A DNA stretch of 64,000 nt, from the NCBI RefSeq assembly GCF_010894435.1, contig NZ_JAAIXZ010000021.1, positions 62,001-126,000 of the forward strand, read 5' to 3'. Of the stretch, positions 37,382-45,573 are shown piece after piece. Position numbers and translations under genes: made by a program. The notes under the pieces were generated by a model. The model was not told where the DNA came from and searched no databases. It saw only the letters and a list, made by a program, of their open reading frames with translations. This DNA comes from Pyxidicoccus trucidator (GTDB taxonomy: Bacteria > Myxococcota > Myxococcia > Myxococcales > Myxococcaceae). Within the stretch, counting starts at the first letter, position 1; every line of letters begins with the position of its first letter.

Positions 37382-38281
37382 TCAGCGCACGTCGTAGGTC
37401 TTTCGAACCGAGCCTCCGCTCCGGCCGATGTCCAGCTCGATGTGCTTTGCCTCGCGCAGCTTCGTGAAGGCCTCGAGCATGCGCTCGGGTGAGTCGAGCG
37501 ACAGGCCGTTGATGCGCTTGAGCACGTCGCCGTTCTGGAGACCAATCTTCGTGTAGAGCGAGCCCTGCTTGATGGCCGCGAGCTTGAAGCCCGCGGGCTT
37601 GCCATCCTCGATGGCGGGGACCACGCGCGCCTGCGTGGACAACACGTCCAGGCGCGCCAGCGCCTGCTGGAGCTCCGTCTCCGGAATCTCGTAGGCGTGC
37701 TCGCTCACGGCGCGGATGCCGCTCTCCGGACCGGAGCTGGCGGCGGGCATGGGCCGGGTCAGGGTGGGCGCGGTAATCGCGGGTGCAGAGGCTTCACCGT
37801 CGATGAACTCCTCGCGCCCGTTGGCCGCGACGATGATGCGCTCGCGCTCGATGGTGAGGATGCGCGTGCCCATCAGGTCATCGCCCACCATCAGGCTTCG
37901 GGCGCGCTGGGTCTCCAGGTCCTGGATGGACGCGAACGACCACTGCGCGTCGTTGGCCACCAGCGTGCCGAGCAGCTTCACGCGCAGCGAGCTCCGGATG
38001 GGGCCTGTCGCCACCTCGGGACTGGCGGGCTCGACCACGTCGGGCTCCTTCTTGCCGTACGTCAGCCCCGTGAGCTTTCCCAGCCGTGCGCCGTCCAGCG
38101 GAGTCCGGGCCGCCTCGGTGGCCACGCGTACCGGGGCGAGCGAGGCCGAGGTGCCAGGTAACGGAGGGGCAATCGCGTCCTCCACGAAGAGGTTGGCCGT
38201 GCGCGCCAGCAGCAGCGCGACGAGCAGGATGAAAGTGCCGTTCACCAGCCAGAAATACCTGCGGACGATGAGTGCCATCAT
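37382..38281 (-). CDS. gspC: GspC-type type II secretion protein with PDZ domain, orphan
   Basis: A 299-residue bitopic inner-membrane protein. One helix (about residues 10-27, FWLVNGTFILLVALLLA) is followed by a proline linker and the GspC homology region (VKLLGTLVANDAQWSFASI, ARSLMVGDDLMGTRILTIERERI). A C-terminal PDZ domain (about 200-299, GSLYTKIGLQNGDVLKRINGLSL) completes it. In type II secretion GspC links the inner-membrane platform to the GspD secretin and may select substrates. ATG 38281 has AAGGAGG six bases upstream. No other gsp gene lies in the window, so it is either detached from the main operon or a specialised paralogue. Confidence 0.88.
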   Translation of the reverse strand: MMALIVRRYFWLVNGTFILLVALLLARTANLFVEDAIAPPLPGTSASLAPVRVATEAARTPLDGARLGKLTGLTYGKKEPDVVEPASPEVATGPIRSSLRVKLLGTLVANDAQWSFASIQDLETQRARSLMVGDDLMGTRILTIERERIIVAANGREEFIDGEASAPAITAPTLTRPMPAASSGPESGIRAVSEHAYEIPETELQQALARLDVLSTQARVVPAIEDGKPAGFKLAAIKQGSLYTKIGLQNGDVLKRINGLSLDSPERMLEAFTKLREAKHIELDIGRSGGSVRKTYDVR

Positions 38282-38478
38282 GTCGTGCCTCCTTCGGGTG
38301 AGGGACACGAGGGCCTTGAGCAAGCACGGTGCCATGAGCCCTTCGGAGAGGCGCTCCCCTCTGGGGCCCCCGCCGTGCGCTCGTGCCGTGAGCCTGGAGG
38401 GTGACGCCGAGCGTGCCCCCCTGTCAGCGGGGCACGGCTGGCGTGTGACAGCATGTCACGGGACCGATGATAGGAAGA

Positions 38479-38515
38479 GCCCGGAGTCGAGAGGGAAACC
38501 TCGACGGCTCCGGGC
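38479..38515. terminator. Bulged hairpin downstream of the neprosin-like gene
   Basis: GCCCGGAG (38479-38486) pairs with CTCCGGGC (38508-38515), and the inner TCGAG/CTCGA pairs extend the stem apart from a 3-nt bulge. It lies about 40 bp past the minus-strand stop at 38555. Confidence 0.5.
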
Positions 38516-38554
38516 CCTTCGGCTGTTCAGCAACAGGGGCCCCGCGGCCTCCCG

Positions 38555-39868
38555 CTAGGTGCAGTTGGCGTTGTAACCGCTCCCACCGAAGTAGAAGTAC
38601 CGGCCCCAGCCGCCCGCCGACGTGTCATTGGCCACCGCGCTGCTGTCGTAGCAGAAGCTGTCGGTGGTGATGGCCGAGAGGCTGGCCGGAGAGCGATAGA
38701 CGTTGGCGGTATCCACGTACTGGATCTGCCGCTGGTAGGCGGCTTGCTGCCAGCCCTGGGCGGCGAAGGCTCCGCTGCCCATGTCCGTGTGCGTGTGGCG
38801 CCCGGCGGTCTGGTTGTTGATGATCTCCCCGCCGAAGGTCACCCGGCCGCCCTTGTCGGCGATGCCGTTCGCGTCGAACTTGGTGCGGGGATAGTAGCCG
38901 ACCCACGTCGTCCCCACGCGCAGCCACCAGTTGCCGGCCGTCCCGTCCTTGAACCAGAAGAGCTTGATCTCATGCTGGGCGCCGCCACTGGCGCTGTAGT
39001 TGGTGAAGCTGCTGCCGATGACGATGGAGGTGTCCGTCTGGACGAAGCCAGCGCAGGTCAGGTTGTAACAGCCCCCGGAGCCGTAGTTGTCCGGCGTGAA
39101 GTAGATGAAGAGCCGGGAGTTGTTGTCCCCGTACAGGTTCCGGTAGTTCTGCCACCCGCCCTCCACCGTCTCCGTGTCGGCGCCGGAGCCACGCGCGACC
39201 CAGATCTGCGAGAGGCTGAACTCGCTGGCCACCTCGACCGCGGGGTTCCACACGTTCAGCGCGCTCTCCGCCCCCAGGTTGTCCACCGTCTGCCGGTAGG
39301 CGGCGTACTGGTGCAGGGCCGTCGAGCCCGCGCGGAGCGCGTCACCCGACAGATGGCTGGGCACCTTGCTCCGGAAGTCCTCGAGGCTCTTGAAGCGCTT
39401 CAGCGTGTCCAGCGTCACCCGGAGGATGGGGATGGTGCCCTGGGGGCAGCGCTGCACCGCCCCGGTGGCGTCCAATGAGAAGGCCAGCTCGGCCTGGGCC
39501 GGCTGCCGCGCATCAGCGACGGCAGGGCCCGTGGGGGCCTCGTCCAGCTCCTTTGGGAAGGTGCTCGGGGCGAACTGGATGACGTGGCTCTCCATGCCCG
39601 GCTGCCGCAGCGCCGGCTGGCGGTAGAGGTCCACGCAGTCGATGTCGTCTCCATCCGGGGACTGGAAGTGGTGACGGACATCCTTCGTGTCGTAGAGCGA
39701 GTCGAGGTGCTGCTGCATCCTGGCGAGCTCCGTCGGGTCCTTGACCCGCTGCACGAGGTCGTTGGTGGGCACGGCCTCCTCCGCCACTCCCTCGACAGCG
39801 CTGCCGCAGCCGGACAGCCCGAACCCCAGCGAGGACACGAGGAACAACACGCTTCGCCTGGCTTGCAT
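38555..39868 (-). CDS. Neprosin-like (DUF239) prolyl endopeptidase lipoprotein
   Basis: A 437-residue predicted lipoprotein with signal LGFGLSGC (Cys21). After a helical prodomain-like region (ELARMQQHLDSLYDTKDVRH) and a Cys in DDIDCVDLYRQPA comes a beta-rich domain with neprosin features: QIWVARGSG, VEGGWQNYRNLYGDNNSRL, FVQTDTSIVIGSSF, WWLRVGTTWVGYYP and FGGEIINN. Neprosins are glutamic prolyl endopeptidases first known from pitcher plants, acting at low pH. The Glu in VEGGWQ and the Glu in FGGEI are the likely catalytic pair. It is probably a surface or released protease. ATG 39868 has GGAG five bases upstream. Confidence 0.85.
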   Translation of the reverse strand: MQARRSVLFLVSSLGFGLSGCGSAVEGVAEEAVPTNDLVQRVKDPTELARMQQHLDSLYDTKDVRHHFQSPDGDDIDCVDLYRQPALRQPGMESHVIQFAPSTFPKELDEAPTGPAVADARQPAQAELAFSLDATGAVQRCPQGTIPILRVTLDTLKRFKSLEDFRSKVPSHLSGDALRAGSTALHQYAAYRQTVDNLGAESALNVWNPAVEVASEFSLSQIWVARGSGADTETVEGGWQNYRNLYGDNNSRLFIYFTPDNYGSGGCYNLTCAGFVQTDTSIVIGSSFTNYSASGGAQHEIKLFWFKDGTAGNWWLRVGTTWVGYYPRTKFDANGIADKGGRVTFGGEIINNQTAGRHTHTDMGSGAFAAQGWQQAAYQRQIQYVDTANVYRSPASLSAITTDSFCYDSSAVANDTSAGGWGRYFYFGGSGYNANCT

Positions 39869-39927
39869 GTGGACTCCATGGTGGGAACAACCGTGTTGCA
39901 ACGACAGGTCCTGCCGTGCCGCCCTCG

Positions 39928-40317
39928 TCAGGGGCAGTCGGAGGGGCAGTTGCAGCGACTCTCTCCGGGCTCGCAGCGCCCGTTCCCGCAGGGGGTGCAC
40001 ACAAGGCGCCCGCCCTTCGAGGGAATGCACTTGCCTTCCTTCAAGAGGTGCTCGTCGTAGAGCGCCAGCTTCACCAACCCGGGGCAGCAGCCCGGCCAGG
40101 AGGCTTCTTCGCCTCGGCCGGGGGGCTCCCCATAAGGCGTCCACCCCTCCCCCTCCGCCAGACACCCGGGAACGGCGCCCGCGTCAGCCGCATCAAGCGT
40201 GGAGACGCGAGCCGCCTCCGCCGGAGCGGAGGCCGATGGCCCGCCTGCCGTGGGAGCGCTCTGGCATGCCAGCACGAGACACCCCAGGACAATCCCAACC
40301 GACACGCGAAAGGACAT
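39928..40317 (-). CDS. Small Cys-rich lipoprotein
   Basis: A 129-residue predicted lipoprotein with signal VLGCLVLAC (Cys18) and an Ala/Pro/Ser spacer. The C-terminus holds most of the Cys: GCCPGLVKLALYDEHLLKEG, CIPSKGGRLVCTPCGNG and a final CEPGESRCNCPSDCP. The last motif is a Ca-binding-loop-like Cys module common at the ends of myxobacterial surface proteins. The role is unknown. It lies 60 bp upstream of the neprosin-like gene on the same strand and may share its transcript. Confidence 0.78.
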   Translation of the reverse strand: MSFRVSVGIVLGCLVLACQSAPTAGGPSASAPAEAARVSTLDAADAGAVPGCLAEGEGWTPYGEPPGRGEEASWPGCCPGLVKLALYDEHLLKEGKCIPSKGGRLVCTPCGNGRCEPGESRCNCPSDCP

Positions 40318-40638
40318 GCCTCATGCTATACAGCTATTACTAGTATTTCAATTCTTTCTTGCCTGAGACTGAGTATGCAAACAGTCCCGATTTTCGCGCC
40401 GCGCTGTATGTGAAAGAGACCACTGCAGCCATGCCTTATTATTCTGCGATTGATGGAAGGAAGGCCCTGCCCCTGGAATGGCGGGCGGGTCGAGGCCTCT
40501 TCAGCGCCGTTGGGTATCGCACGTACGCCGGGTTTCCGGGGTGACAGGTGCAGGCGGATGGCGATTGGATCACACGCACACGTCGCCCGGCGGGAGCAGC
40601 GGTTCCTGACTGCCGCAGGGCGTGAGCGCGGAGGACGC
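40318..40638. other. 321-bp gene-free, A/T-rich stretch between divergent genes
   Basis: A/T content at 40320-40450 is well above the genome style. It probably holds the promoter of the Cys-rich lipoprotein gene: on the minus strand TTGAAA and, 15 bases on, TATAGC lie shortly before its start. The promoter of the DUF1428 gene should be in the other half. Confidence 0.45.
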
Positions 40639-40992
40639 ATGCCGTATATCGATGGTTTCGTCGTACCGGTTCCCACGAAGAACCTCGCCGCCTACCGCAG
40701 CATGTCGCGCAAGGCGGGCAAGCTCTGGCGCGAGCACGGCGCGCTCGAGTACTTCGAATGCGTCGCCGATGACGTCAAGCCCGGCAAGGTCACCTCGTTT
40801 CCACAGAGCGTGAAGCTGAAGCCAGGAGAAACGGTGGTGTTCTCCTGGATCGTCTACAAGTCTCGCGCCGACCGCAACCGCATCAACAAGAAGGTCATGG
40901 CCGATCCTCGCCTCAAGATGTCCCCCCAGGCCATGCCCTTCGACGCCAAGCGGATGATCTATGGCGGGTTCAAGGTGATGTTGGCGCTCTGA
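40639..40992 (+). CDS. DUF1428 family protein
   Basis: A 117-residue cytosolic protein of the DUF1428 (YbaA-like) family, a dimeric ferredoxin-like alpha/beta-barrel fold. It begins MPYIDGFVVPVPTKN and contains ALEYFECVADDVKPGK, ETVVFSWIVYKSRADRN and the conserved end FDAKRMIYGGFKVML. The biochemical role is unknown, with stress-related functions suggested for relatives. ATG 40639 is preceded by GGAGG. It converges with the deoxyhypusine-synthase-like gene; a hairpin covers both stop codons. Confidence 0.92.
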   Translation: MPYIDGFVVPVPTKNLAAYRSMSRKAGKLWREHGALEYFECVADDVKPGKVTSFPQSVKLKPGETVVFSWIVYKSRADRNRINKKVMADPRLKMSPQAMPFDAKRMIYGGFKVMLAL

Positions 40993-41009
40993 GCCCCGGC
41001 TGCGGCTCA
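40990..41009. terminator. Hairpin spanning both convergent stop codons
   Basis: TGAGCC (40990-40995) and GGCTCA (41004-41009) form a 6-bp stem. The plus-strand TGA at 40990-40992 and the minus-strand stop at 41007-41009 are inside the two arms. Confidence 0.4.
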
Positions 41010-41975
41010 CTGGCCGAGGACGTACGCGAAGATGAGCGGTGCGACGATGGACGCATCGCTCTCCACGACGAACTTCGGCGTGTCGATGCCGAGCTTGCCC
41101 CAGGTGATCTTCTCGTTGGGCACCGCGCCGGAGTACGAGCCGTAGCTCGTCGTGGAATCGCTGATCTGGCAGAAGTACGCCCACAACGGGACGCCCTCGC
41201 GCCGGAGGTCCTGGTGCAGCATGGGCACCACGCAGATGGGGAAGTCCCCGGCGATGCCGCCGCCAATCTGGAAGAAGCCGATGGGCGCGCGGGGCGCGGT
41301 CTCCGTGTACCAGGCCGCGAGCGTGGTCATGTACTCGATGCCACCGCGGACGGTGTGGACGCTCTTCACGTCCCCGGCGATGCAGTGTCCCGCGTACATG
41401 TTGCCCAGAGTGGAGTCCTCCCAGCCCGGTACCCAGATGGGCAGGTCCTTCTCGCAGGCCGCGAGCAGCCAGCTATTCCTGGGGTCGATCTGGTAGCTCC
41501 CGGCCAGCTTGCCGCTCCGGAGCACGCGGTAGAGGAACTCGTGGGGGAAGTGCCGGCGTCCGTCCCGGTCCGCCGAGCACCACTCCTCCAGGATGACGGC
41601 TTCGATGCGACGCATGGCCTCCATCTCCGGGATGCAGGTGTCCGTCACCCGGTTCATGTGCCGTTCGAGCAGCGCCTGCTCGTCCCTGGGCGTGAGGTCG
41701 CGGTAGTGGGGCACCCGCTCGTAGAACGCATGGGCGACGAGGTTGAAGATGTCCTCCTCCAGGTTCGCGCCCGTGCAGCAGATGGCGTGGACCTTGTCGC
41801 TCCGAATCAGCTCCGCCAGGGAGATGCCCAATTCCGCCGTGCTCATCGCGCCCGCGAGCGTGACGAGCATCTTTCCGCCAGCCTCCACGTGCCGGACGTA
41901 GCCGTCAGCCGCGTCGACCAGTGCCGCTGCGTTGAAGTGCCTGAAGTGGGTCCGGCAGAAGTCCCTGATGTTCAA
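41007..41975 (-). CDS. Deoxyhypusine synthase-like enzyme
   Basis: A 322-residue member of the deoxyhypusine/homospermidine synthase superfamily. FRHFNAAALVDAADGY, MLVTLAGAMSTAELGIS and the NAD-binding ICCTGANLEED are near the N-terminus. FFQIGGGIAGDFPICVVPM and ITWGKLG with the catalytic-type Lys294 (the Lys that forms the imine in eukaryotic DHS) are near the C-terminus. Bacteria lack eIF5A, so the product is probably homospermidine or a related polyamine, an inference. TTG 41975 gives the N-terminus expected for the family (NIRDFCRTHFRHFN) and has GGGAG eight bases upstream; the longer ATG 42065 reading adds an atypical Arg/Pro stretch. Confidence 0.88.
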   Translation of the reverse strand: MNIRDFCRTHFRHFNAAALVDAADGYVRHVEAGGKMLVTLAGAMSTAELGISLAELIRSDKVHAICCTGANLEEDIFNLVAHAFYERVPHYRDLTPRDEQALLERHMNRVTDTCIPEMEAMRRIEAVILEEWCSADRDGRRHFPHEFLYRVLRSGKLAGSYQIDPRNSWLLAACEKDLPIWVPGWEDSTLGNMYAGHCIAGDVKSVHTVRGGIEYMTTLAAWYTETAPRAPIGFFQIGGGIAGDFPICVVPMLHQDLRREGVPLWAYFCQISDSTTSYGSYSGAVPNEKITWGKLGIDTPKFVVESDASIVAPLIFAYVLGQ

Positions 41976-42193
41976 GTGGTCAGCTCCCGGCGACGAGGGT
42001 CGGCGTGGGGCTGTCGCCAGGGCGCACCACACCGAACGCTCTACGGCCCGAGGACGGGCCGCCATCGAAGCGCCGGGTGGCTGCAGCGGACGCCGTTGTA
42101 ACGAGGCGCGCTTCTCGCCGCAAGCAGAGCCGTCCCGCGAGCACGAAGCCGTGGGTTGCGGCCGCTCCGGTGCCCGCGTATATGCGGAGCACC

Positions 42194-42595
42194 ATGTTGC
42201 TGGTGCTGCGCATCTTCACGCTCGCTCTCCTGTTCGGCTGGCAGGCTGTTGCCGTCGGGGCGAGCGGTCCCGCGCATTTCTGCCAGAAACAGGTCGAGAA
42301 CCGCTCCGACAGGTGCCATTGCCCCCACGGTGAGCTGAAGGCGGAGCAGGCTCCGCACAGTCAGCCGACGCTGCGGATGGACTGTTGCGACGAGCCGGGC
42401 TGGGAGTTGCCCGCGCCGGCCTTCGCGGACGTCTCCAGTCACTCCTTCCTGGTTGCGCCCATGTCGGGCCTGCTTCCAGCGTGGTTCAGCGTCCGCCCAC
42501 CCGAGGGTGGACGCATCCTGTCACTCGCGCACTGGGAGCCGCCTCGGGCCCAGGGCCCACCCGTCTTCCTCCGCCTCCGCTCGCTCCTGCTCTGA
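42194..42595 (+). CDS. Small exported Cys/His-containing protein
   Basis: A 133-residue protein with a signal peptide (LLVLRIFTLALLFGWQAVAVGA). Its mature N-terminus has clustered possible metal ligands: HFCQKQ, CHCPHGE and DCCDEPGW. A hydrophobic proline-containing stretch follows, then an Arg/Leu-rich end. The layout resembles DUF2946-type proteins seen near copper-handling genes, but there is no metal transporter next to it, so this is tentative. ATG 42194 has GGAG five bases upstream; ATG 42182 is possible. It is divergent from the deoxyhypusine-synthase-like gene. Confidence 0.6.
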   Translation: MLLVLRIFTLALLFGWQAVAVGASGPAHFCQKQVENRSDRCHCPHGELKAEQAPHSQPTLRMDCCDEPGWELPAPAFADVSSHSFLVAPMSGLLPAWFSVRPPEGGRILSLAHWEPPRAQGPPVFLRLRSLLL

Positions 42596-42769
42596 GTGCT
42601 CCCGGCGTGCGCCCGGACCTCTGGCTTCCTCCGTCACGTCTCGACGAGGGGCCGAGGACCCGAGCGCCATGCCGAAGGAGAGGCGTGGTGTGACGCTTCG
42701 CCGTCACGTCCCCTCCCCTCCCGGAAGCCTCGAGGTATCCCCCCAGTGAGCTAGAGGTGTCAGGTGGAC

Positions 42770-42919
42770 ATGTTCTTTGAAGTTCTCGTCGGCGTCGTGT
42801 TGATGACGGTCCTCATCGTGGTGTTGGGACCCGCCTTGTGGAGCTCGCGGCTCAGCATCACCGAGGAGCAGAAGCACTGGGAGAAGCGGGACGAGAAGCG
42901 CCCCGAGTCAAAGGACTGA
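42770..42919 (+). CDS. 49-residue single-helix membrane protein
   Basis: A short gene: MFFEVLVGVVLMTVLIVVLGP is one membrane helix, followed by a charged tail (TEEQKHWEKRDEKRPESKD). The ATG has AGGTGG just upstream. It is similar in size and layout to small accessory subunits such as CcoS, but no oxidase genes are adjacent and I do not assign it. The predicted helix, good codon use and ribosome site support it as real. It converges on the MpaB-like oxygenase gene. Confidence 0.65.
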   Translation: MFFEVLVGVVLMTVLIVVLGPALWSSRLSITEEQKHWEKRDEKRPESKD

Positions 42920-42930
42920 GGCGTCCCTCC

Positions 42931-43854
42931 TCAGGAACCGACCTTCGGCGCGGCCCGGTGCTCAGGGCCCGCCGTGGCGGCGCCGTGGCTCACAGGGCAG
43001 GTCTTCGGGAAGGTTCCCAGCTGCTCGACGGGGCAGCCATTCGGGTAGCTGCGAATGTGGGAGCGCTCTCTACCGAAGAGCGGCGTGCTTCTCGGTGACA
43101 GCGCGTAGCGCACGAACTTCCCACGGGCCTTGAGCGCCAGGCGGAACACCGTCCGGCTGAGGGCGGAGGGGTGGGGGTAGTGGAACGCGTCGAGCAGCTC
43201 GCGCTCCATGAGCGTGCGCGCGAACAGCGTGACCAGTCGCTTCGGCGCCAGATTCGAGGGAGGAAAGGTGGCCAGCAGGTCGAGCGTGGAGTCAGCGACA
43301 GCCCGGCTGCGAGCATCGAAGGCGAAGTGCGTTGACTCGTAGCCGTCCATGAGCGCGACGAACGCGTCGTAGGTGTCCGGGATGTCCTGGATGCCCATGT
43401 GACGACCGACGGCGCGGTAGTAGTTCGTCCACGCCGTCACCTCGTTCGGGGTGAACGAACGCCAGCCGAAGTCCGCGAGCCAGCGCACCGGCGTCACCAC
43501 GAAGGTGGAGAGCACGTAGCGCATGTCATCATTGGAGATGTCATAGGCGCCGTGCATCTGGTTCATGCGCCGGAAGGCACTCCTGCCGGGCTGGCTGGAG
43601 ATGCCGTGCTCGAGGATTGCGTCGAGGATGAGCACGGTGTCGTCGTAGCGCTTCTGGGTGCGCTGGTTGAACTCCCCCGTCTCGTGCAGGAGCACGCCGA
43701 TGCTCGGCACCGCGTAGGTGCGGAACAGCGCGAAGCTGAGCGCCTGGGTGATGTCCCAGGGGAACTCCTGGGTGGCGAGGACGCGGACGATTTCCTCGTA
43801 CTGCGTCCCTGCGTCGAGGCGGTCGGTGTGGTCGCGTAGTGCAAAGCGGTTCAT
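42931..43854 (-). CDS. Oxygenase MpaB-like (DUF2236) protein
   Basis: A 307-residue mostly helical protein of the DUF2236/MpaB family (bacterial relatives include the rubber oxygenase Lcp). Recognisable parts are FALFRTYAVPSIGVLLHETGE, RRMNQMHGAYDISNDDMRY and VVTPVRWLADFGWRSFTPNE; the motifs contain the His and Arg expected to hold a b-type heme. Members oxidise varied, often lipid-like, substrates; the substrate here is unknown. ATG 43854 follows AAGGAGAG, nine residues into a longer frame. It is separated by 118 bp from the DUF1501 gene on the same strand. Confidence 0.85.
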   Translation of the reverse strand: MNRFALRDHTDRLDAGTQYEEIVRVLATQEFPWDITQALSFALFRTYAVPSIGVLLHETGEFNQRTQKRYDDTVLILDAILEHGISSQPGRSAFRRMNQMHGAYDISNDDMRYVLSTFVVTPVRWLADFGWRSFTPNEVTAWTNYYRAVGRHMGIQDIPDTYDAFVALMDGYESTHFAFDARSRAVADSTLDLLATFPPSNLAPKRLVTLFARTLMERELLDAFHYPHPSALSRTVFRLALKARGKFVRYALSPRSTPLFGRERSHIRSYPNGCPVEQLGTFPKTCPVSHGAATAGPEHRAAPKVGS

Positions 43855-43972
43855 CCGGCACTCTCCTTCGAAGAACATCGGGGAGCGTAGGCCAGGAATT
43901 GCCGCCGTGCTCGCTGTCTGGCCCGCAGGGCCTGATTCCGTACAGGACGCTCGGCTTCGCGACGAGAGCGCC

Positions 43973-45565
43973 TCAGCCCCTCACGACGCCGTCATAGACG
44001 CCGTAGCCGCCGGGGATGAAGAAGTCCCTCCCCGGCTCCAGCCCGAAGGCCCGGAGGACCGTCGCCGCGATGTCCTGGGAGCGCGGCGCGCGCATCACCC
44101 GCTCTCCGGACTCCTCCACCAGCGCCACCGGCGCGCCCATGGGAGAGCCGTTCATCGTCTCGTCGTACCCGCCGAGCATCTGGTTCCCCTGGATGCCGCC
44201 GCCCACGAGGATGGCGCACGTCGCCGGGTGGTGGTCACTCCCCTGCTTCGGGAAGGTCCGCCCGAAGTCGCTGTAGACGTACACCAGCGTCTCGTCCAGC
44301 AGCGTCCGGGACGGGTCGGCCCGGCTCGGCGTCAGGCTCATCTCGAGGCACAGCCGCCCCACCATCTCCAGCGCGATGCGCAGGTGGTTGGTGTGCATCT
44401 GCGGCCCGTTCGCGCTGTGGGTGTCGAAGGTGTTGTTGGAGAAGCTGGAGGCCCGCAGGTTCACCGACGACACCAGGTCCGACTTCAGCAACTGCAGCGC
44501 GAAGGCGTAGTTCCCCATCGACGCGCCCGTGCCGCACGAGTCCGCGTAGCCGATGCAGGCAGACCAGTCCACGGGGTAGGCCGGGTCGGCCTTGAGCTTC
44601 TCCCAGGACGGCGTGTTGGCCAGCACCGACAGGATGTCCCGGCGCACCGTCCGGCTCGCGCCCTTGTACGTGTCGTAGAGCTGCTCGAGCATCGCGTCCG
44701 TGCCGATGCTGGACACGCCCCGCTCCTGGCGCAGTGCCTTGAGCAGCGCCGCATCCACCGCGGTAGCGGGCACCGTGCCTGGGAGCGCCGAGCCGTCGAA
44801 GGCGACATCGGGCACGTCGCTCCGTGCCCGAAGCCCCTTCCAGGCGCTGTCGCGCTTGTCGGACAGCGTCGGCTCCACCGAGGTCGCGGAGTGCAGCACC
44901 GTGGGGTTCGCGAGCGCGGGCAGCCCGAACGCGCCCGGCAGCGTGCCGCCCAGGCTGACATTGGGAATGGGCCGGTCCGGGAAGCGCCGGGACATCGCGT
45001 TGGCGATGACCGCCTGCACCGACGGAGACCGGAAGTTCGAGCCCGCAACACCGCACATGCTCGCGATGATGCCGCTCGTATGCGCGGCCGTGTTCTGGTC
45101 CGCCCCCACGAGCAACGCGGCCTTGTCGAAGAGCCTGTACGTGGGGTCTGCCCAGGCGTAGCCCCAGGGCCGGAAGTTCTGCGTGTTCCCCGACGCGGGA
45201 TTCAGCTCCCTCGTGTCGGCCGGGTTCGCCCAGTTCCAGAAGATGGGGCCGCGCAACTTCCGCACGGCGCCAGGCGCGTCCAGGTCCACCGGGGAGCGGT
45301 CGAAGTTCTCCACCTGCTCGGGCCGGTAGCCGAAGGGGATGATGCCGCCCTGGGGCGCGGGGATGAACTTGTTGATGCCCGCGCGAGTCAGCGGCGAGAA
45401 GAAGGTCTCCCAGTGGAGCCCTCCATCCAGCCAGATGCCCAGGAGCTTGGTCGGCCGTCCCGCGGTCGTCTGCGCCGACGCCACCGGCAGCCCGAAGCGC
45501 GTCATGAGTCCGAGGTGAGCGGCCCCGAAGGCCAGCTCGAACAGCTTGCGACGAGTGAGCTTCAT
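43973..45565 (-). CDS. DUF1501 family exported protein
   Basis: A 530-residue protein with a Tat-like signal (TRRKLFEL followed by a hydrophobic core ending PVASA). The alkaline-phosphatase-like sulfatase-superfamily fold of DUF1501 is suggested by KLLGIWLDGGLHWETFF, LLVGADQNTAAHTSGI, LVYVYSDFGRTFPKQGSDHHP and ILVGGGIQGNQMLGGY. DUF1501 proteins are usually encoded with cytochrome-like DUF1549/DUF1588/DUF1592 proteins in Planctomycetes and myxobacteria, and the role is unknown. Here the start lies 8 bp after the stop of the CxxCH lipoprotein gene, third in a three-gene operon. Confidence 0.9.
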   Translation of the reverse strand: MKLTRRKLFELAFGAAHLGLMTRFGLPVASAQTTAGRPTKLLGIWLDGGLHWETFFSPLTRAGINKFIPAPQGGIIPFGYRPEQVENFDRSPVDLDAPGAVRKLRGPIFWNWANPADTRELNPASGNTQNFRPWGYAWADPTYRLFDKAALLVGADQNTAAHTSGIIASMCGVAGSNFRSPSVQAVIANAMSRRFPDRPIPNVSLGGTLPGAFGLPALANPTVLHSATSVEPTLSDKRDSAWKGLRARSDVPDVAFDGSALPGTVPATAVDAALLKALRQERGVSSIGTDAMLEQLYDTYKGASRTVRRDILSVLANTPSWEKLKADPAYPVDWSACIGYADSCGTGASMGNYAFALQLLKSDLVSSVNLRASSFSNNTFDTHSANGPQMHTNHLRIALEMVGRLCLEMSLTPSRADPSRTLLDETLVYVYSDFGRTFPKQGSDHHPATCAILVGGGIQGNQMLGGYDETMNGSPMGAPVALVEESGERVMRAPRSQDIAATVLRAFGLEPGRDFFIPGGYGVYDGVVRG

Positions 45566-45573
45566 GGGGGGCC

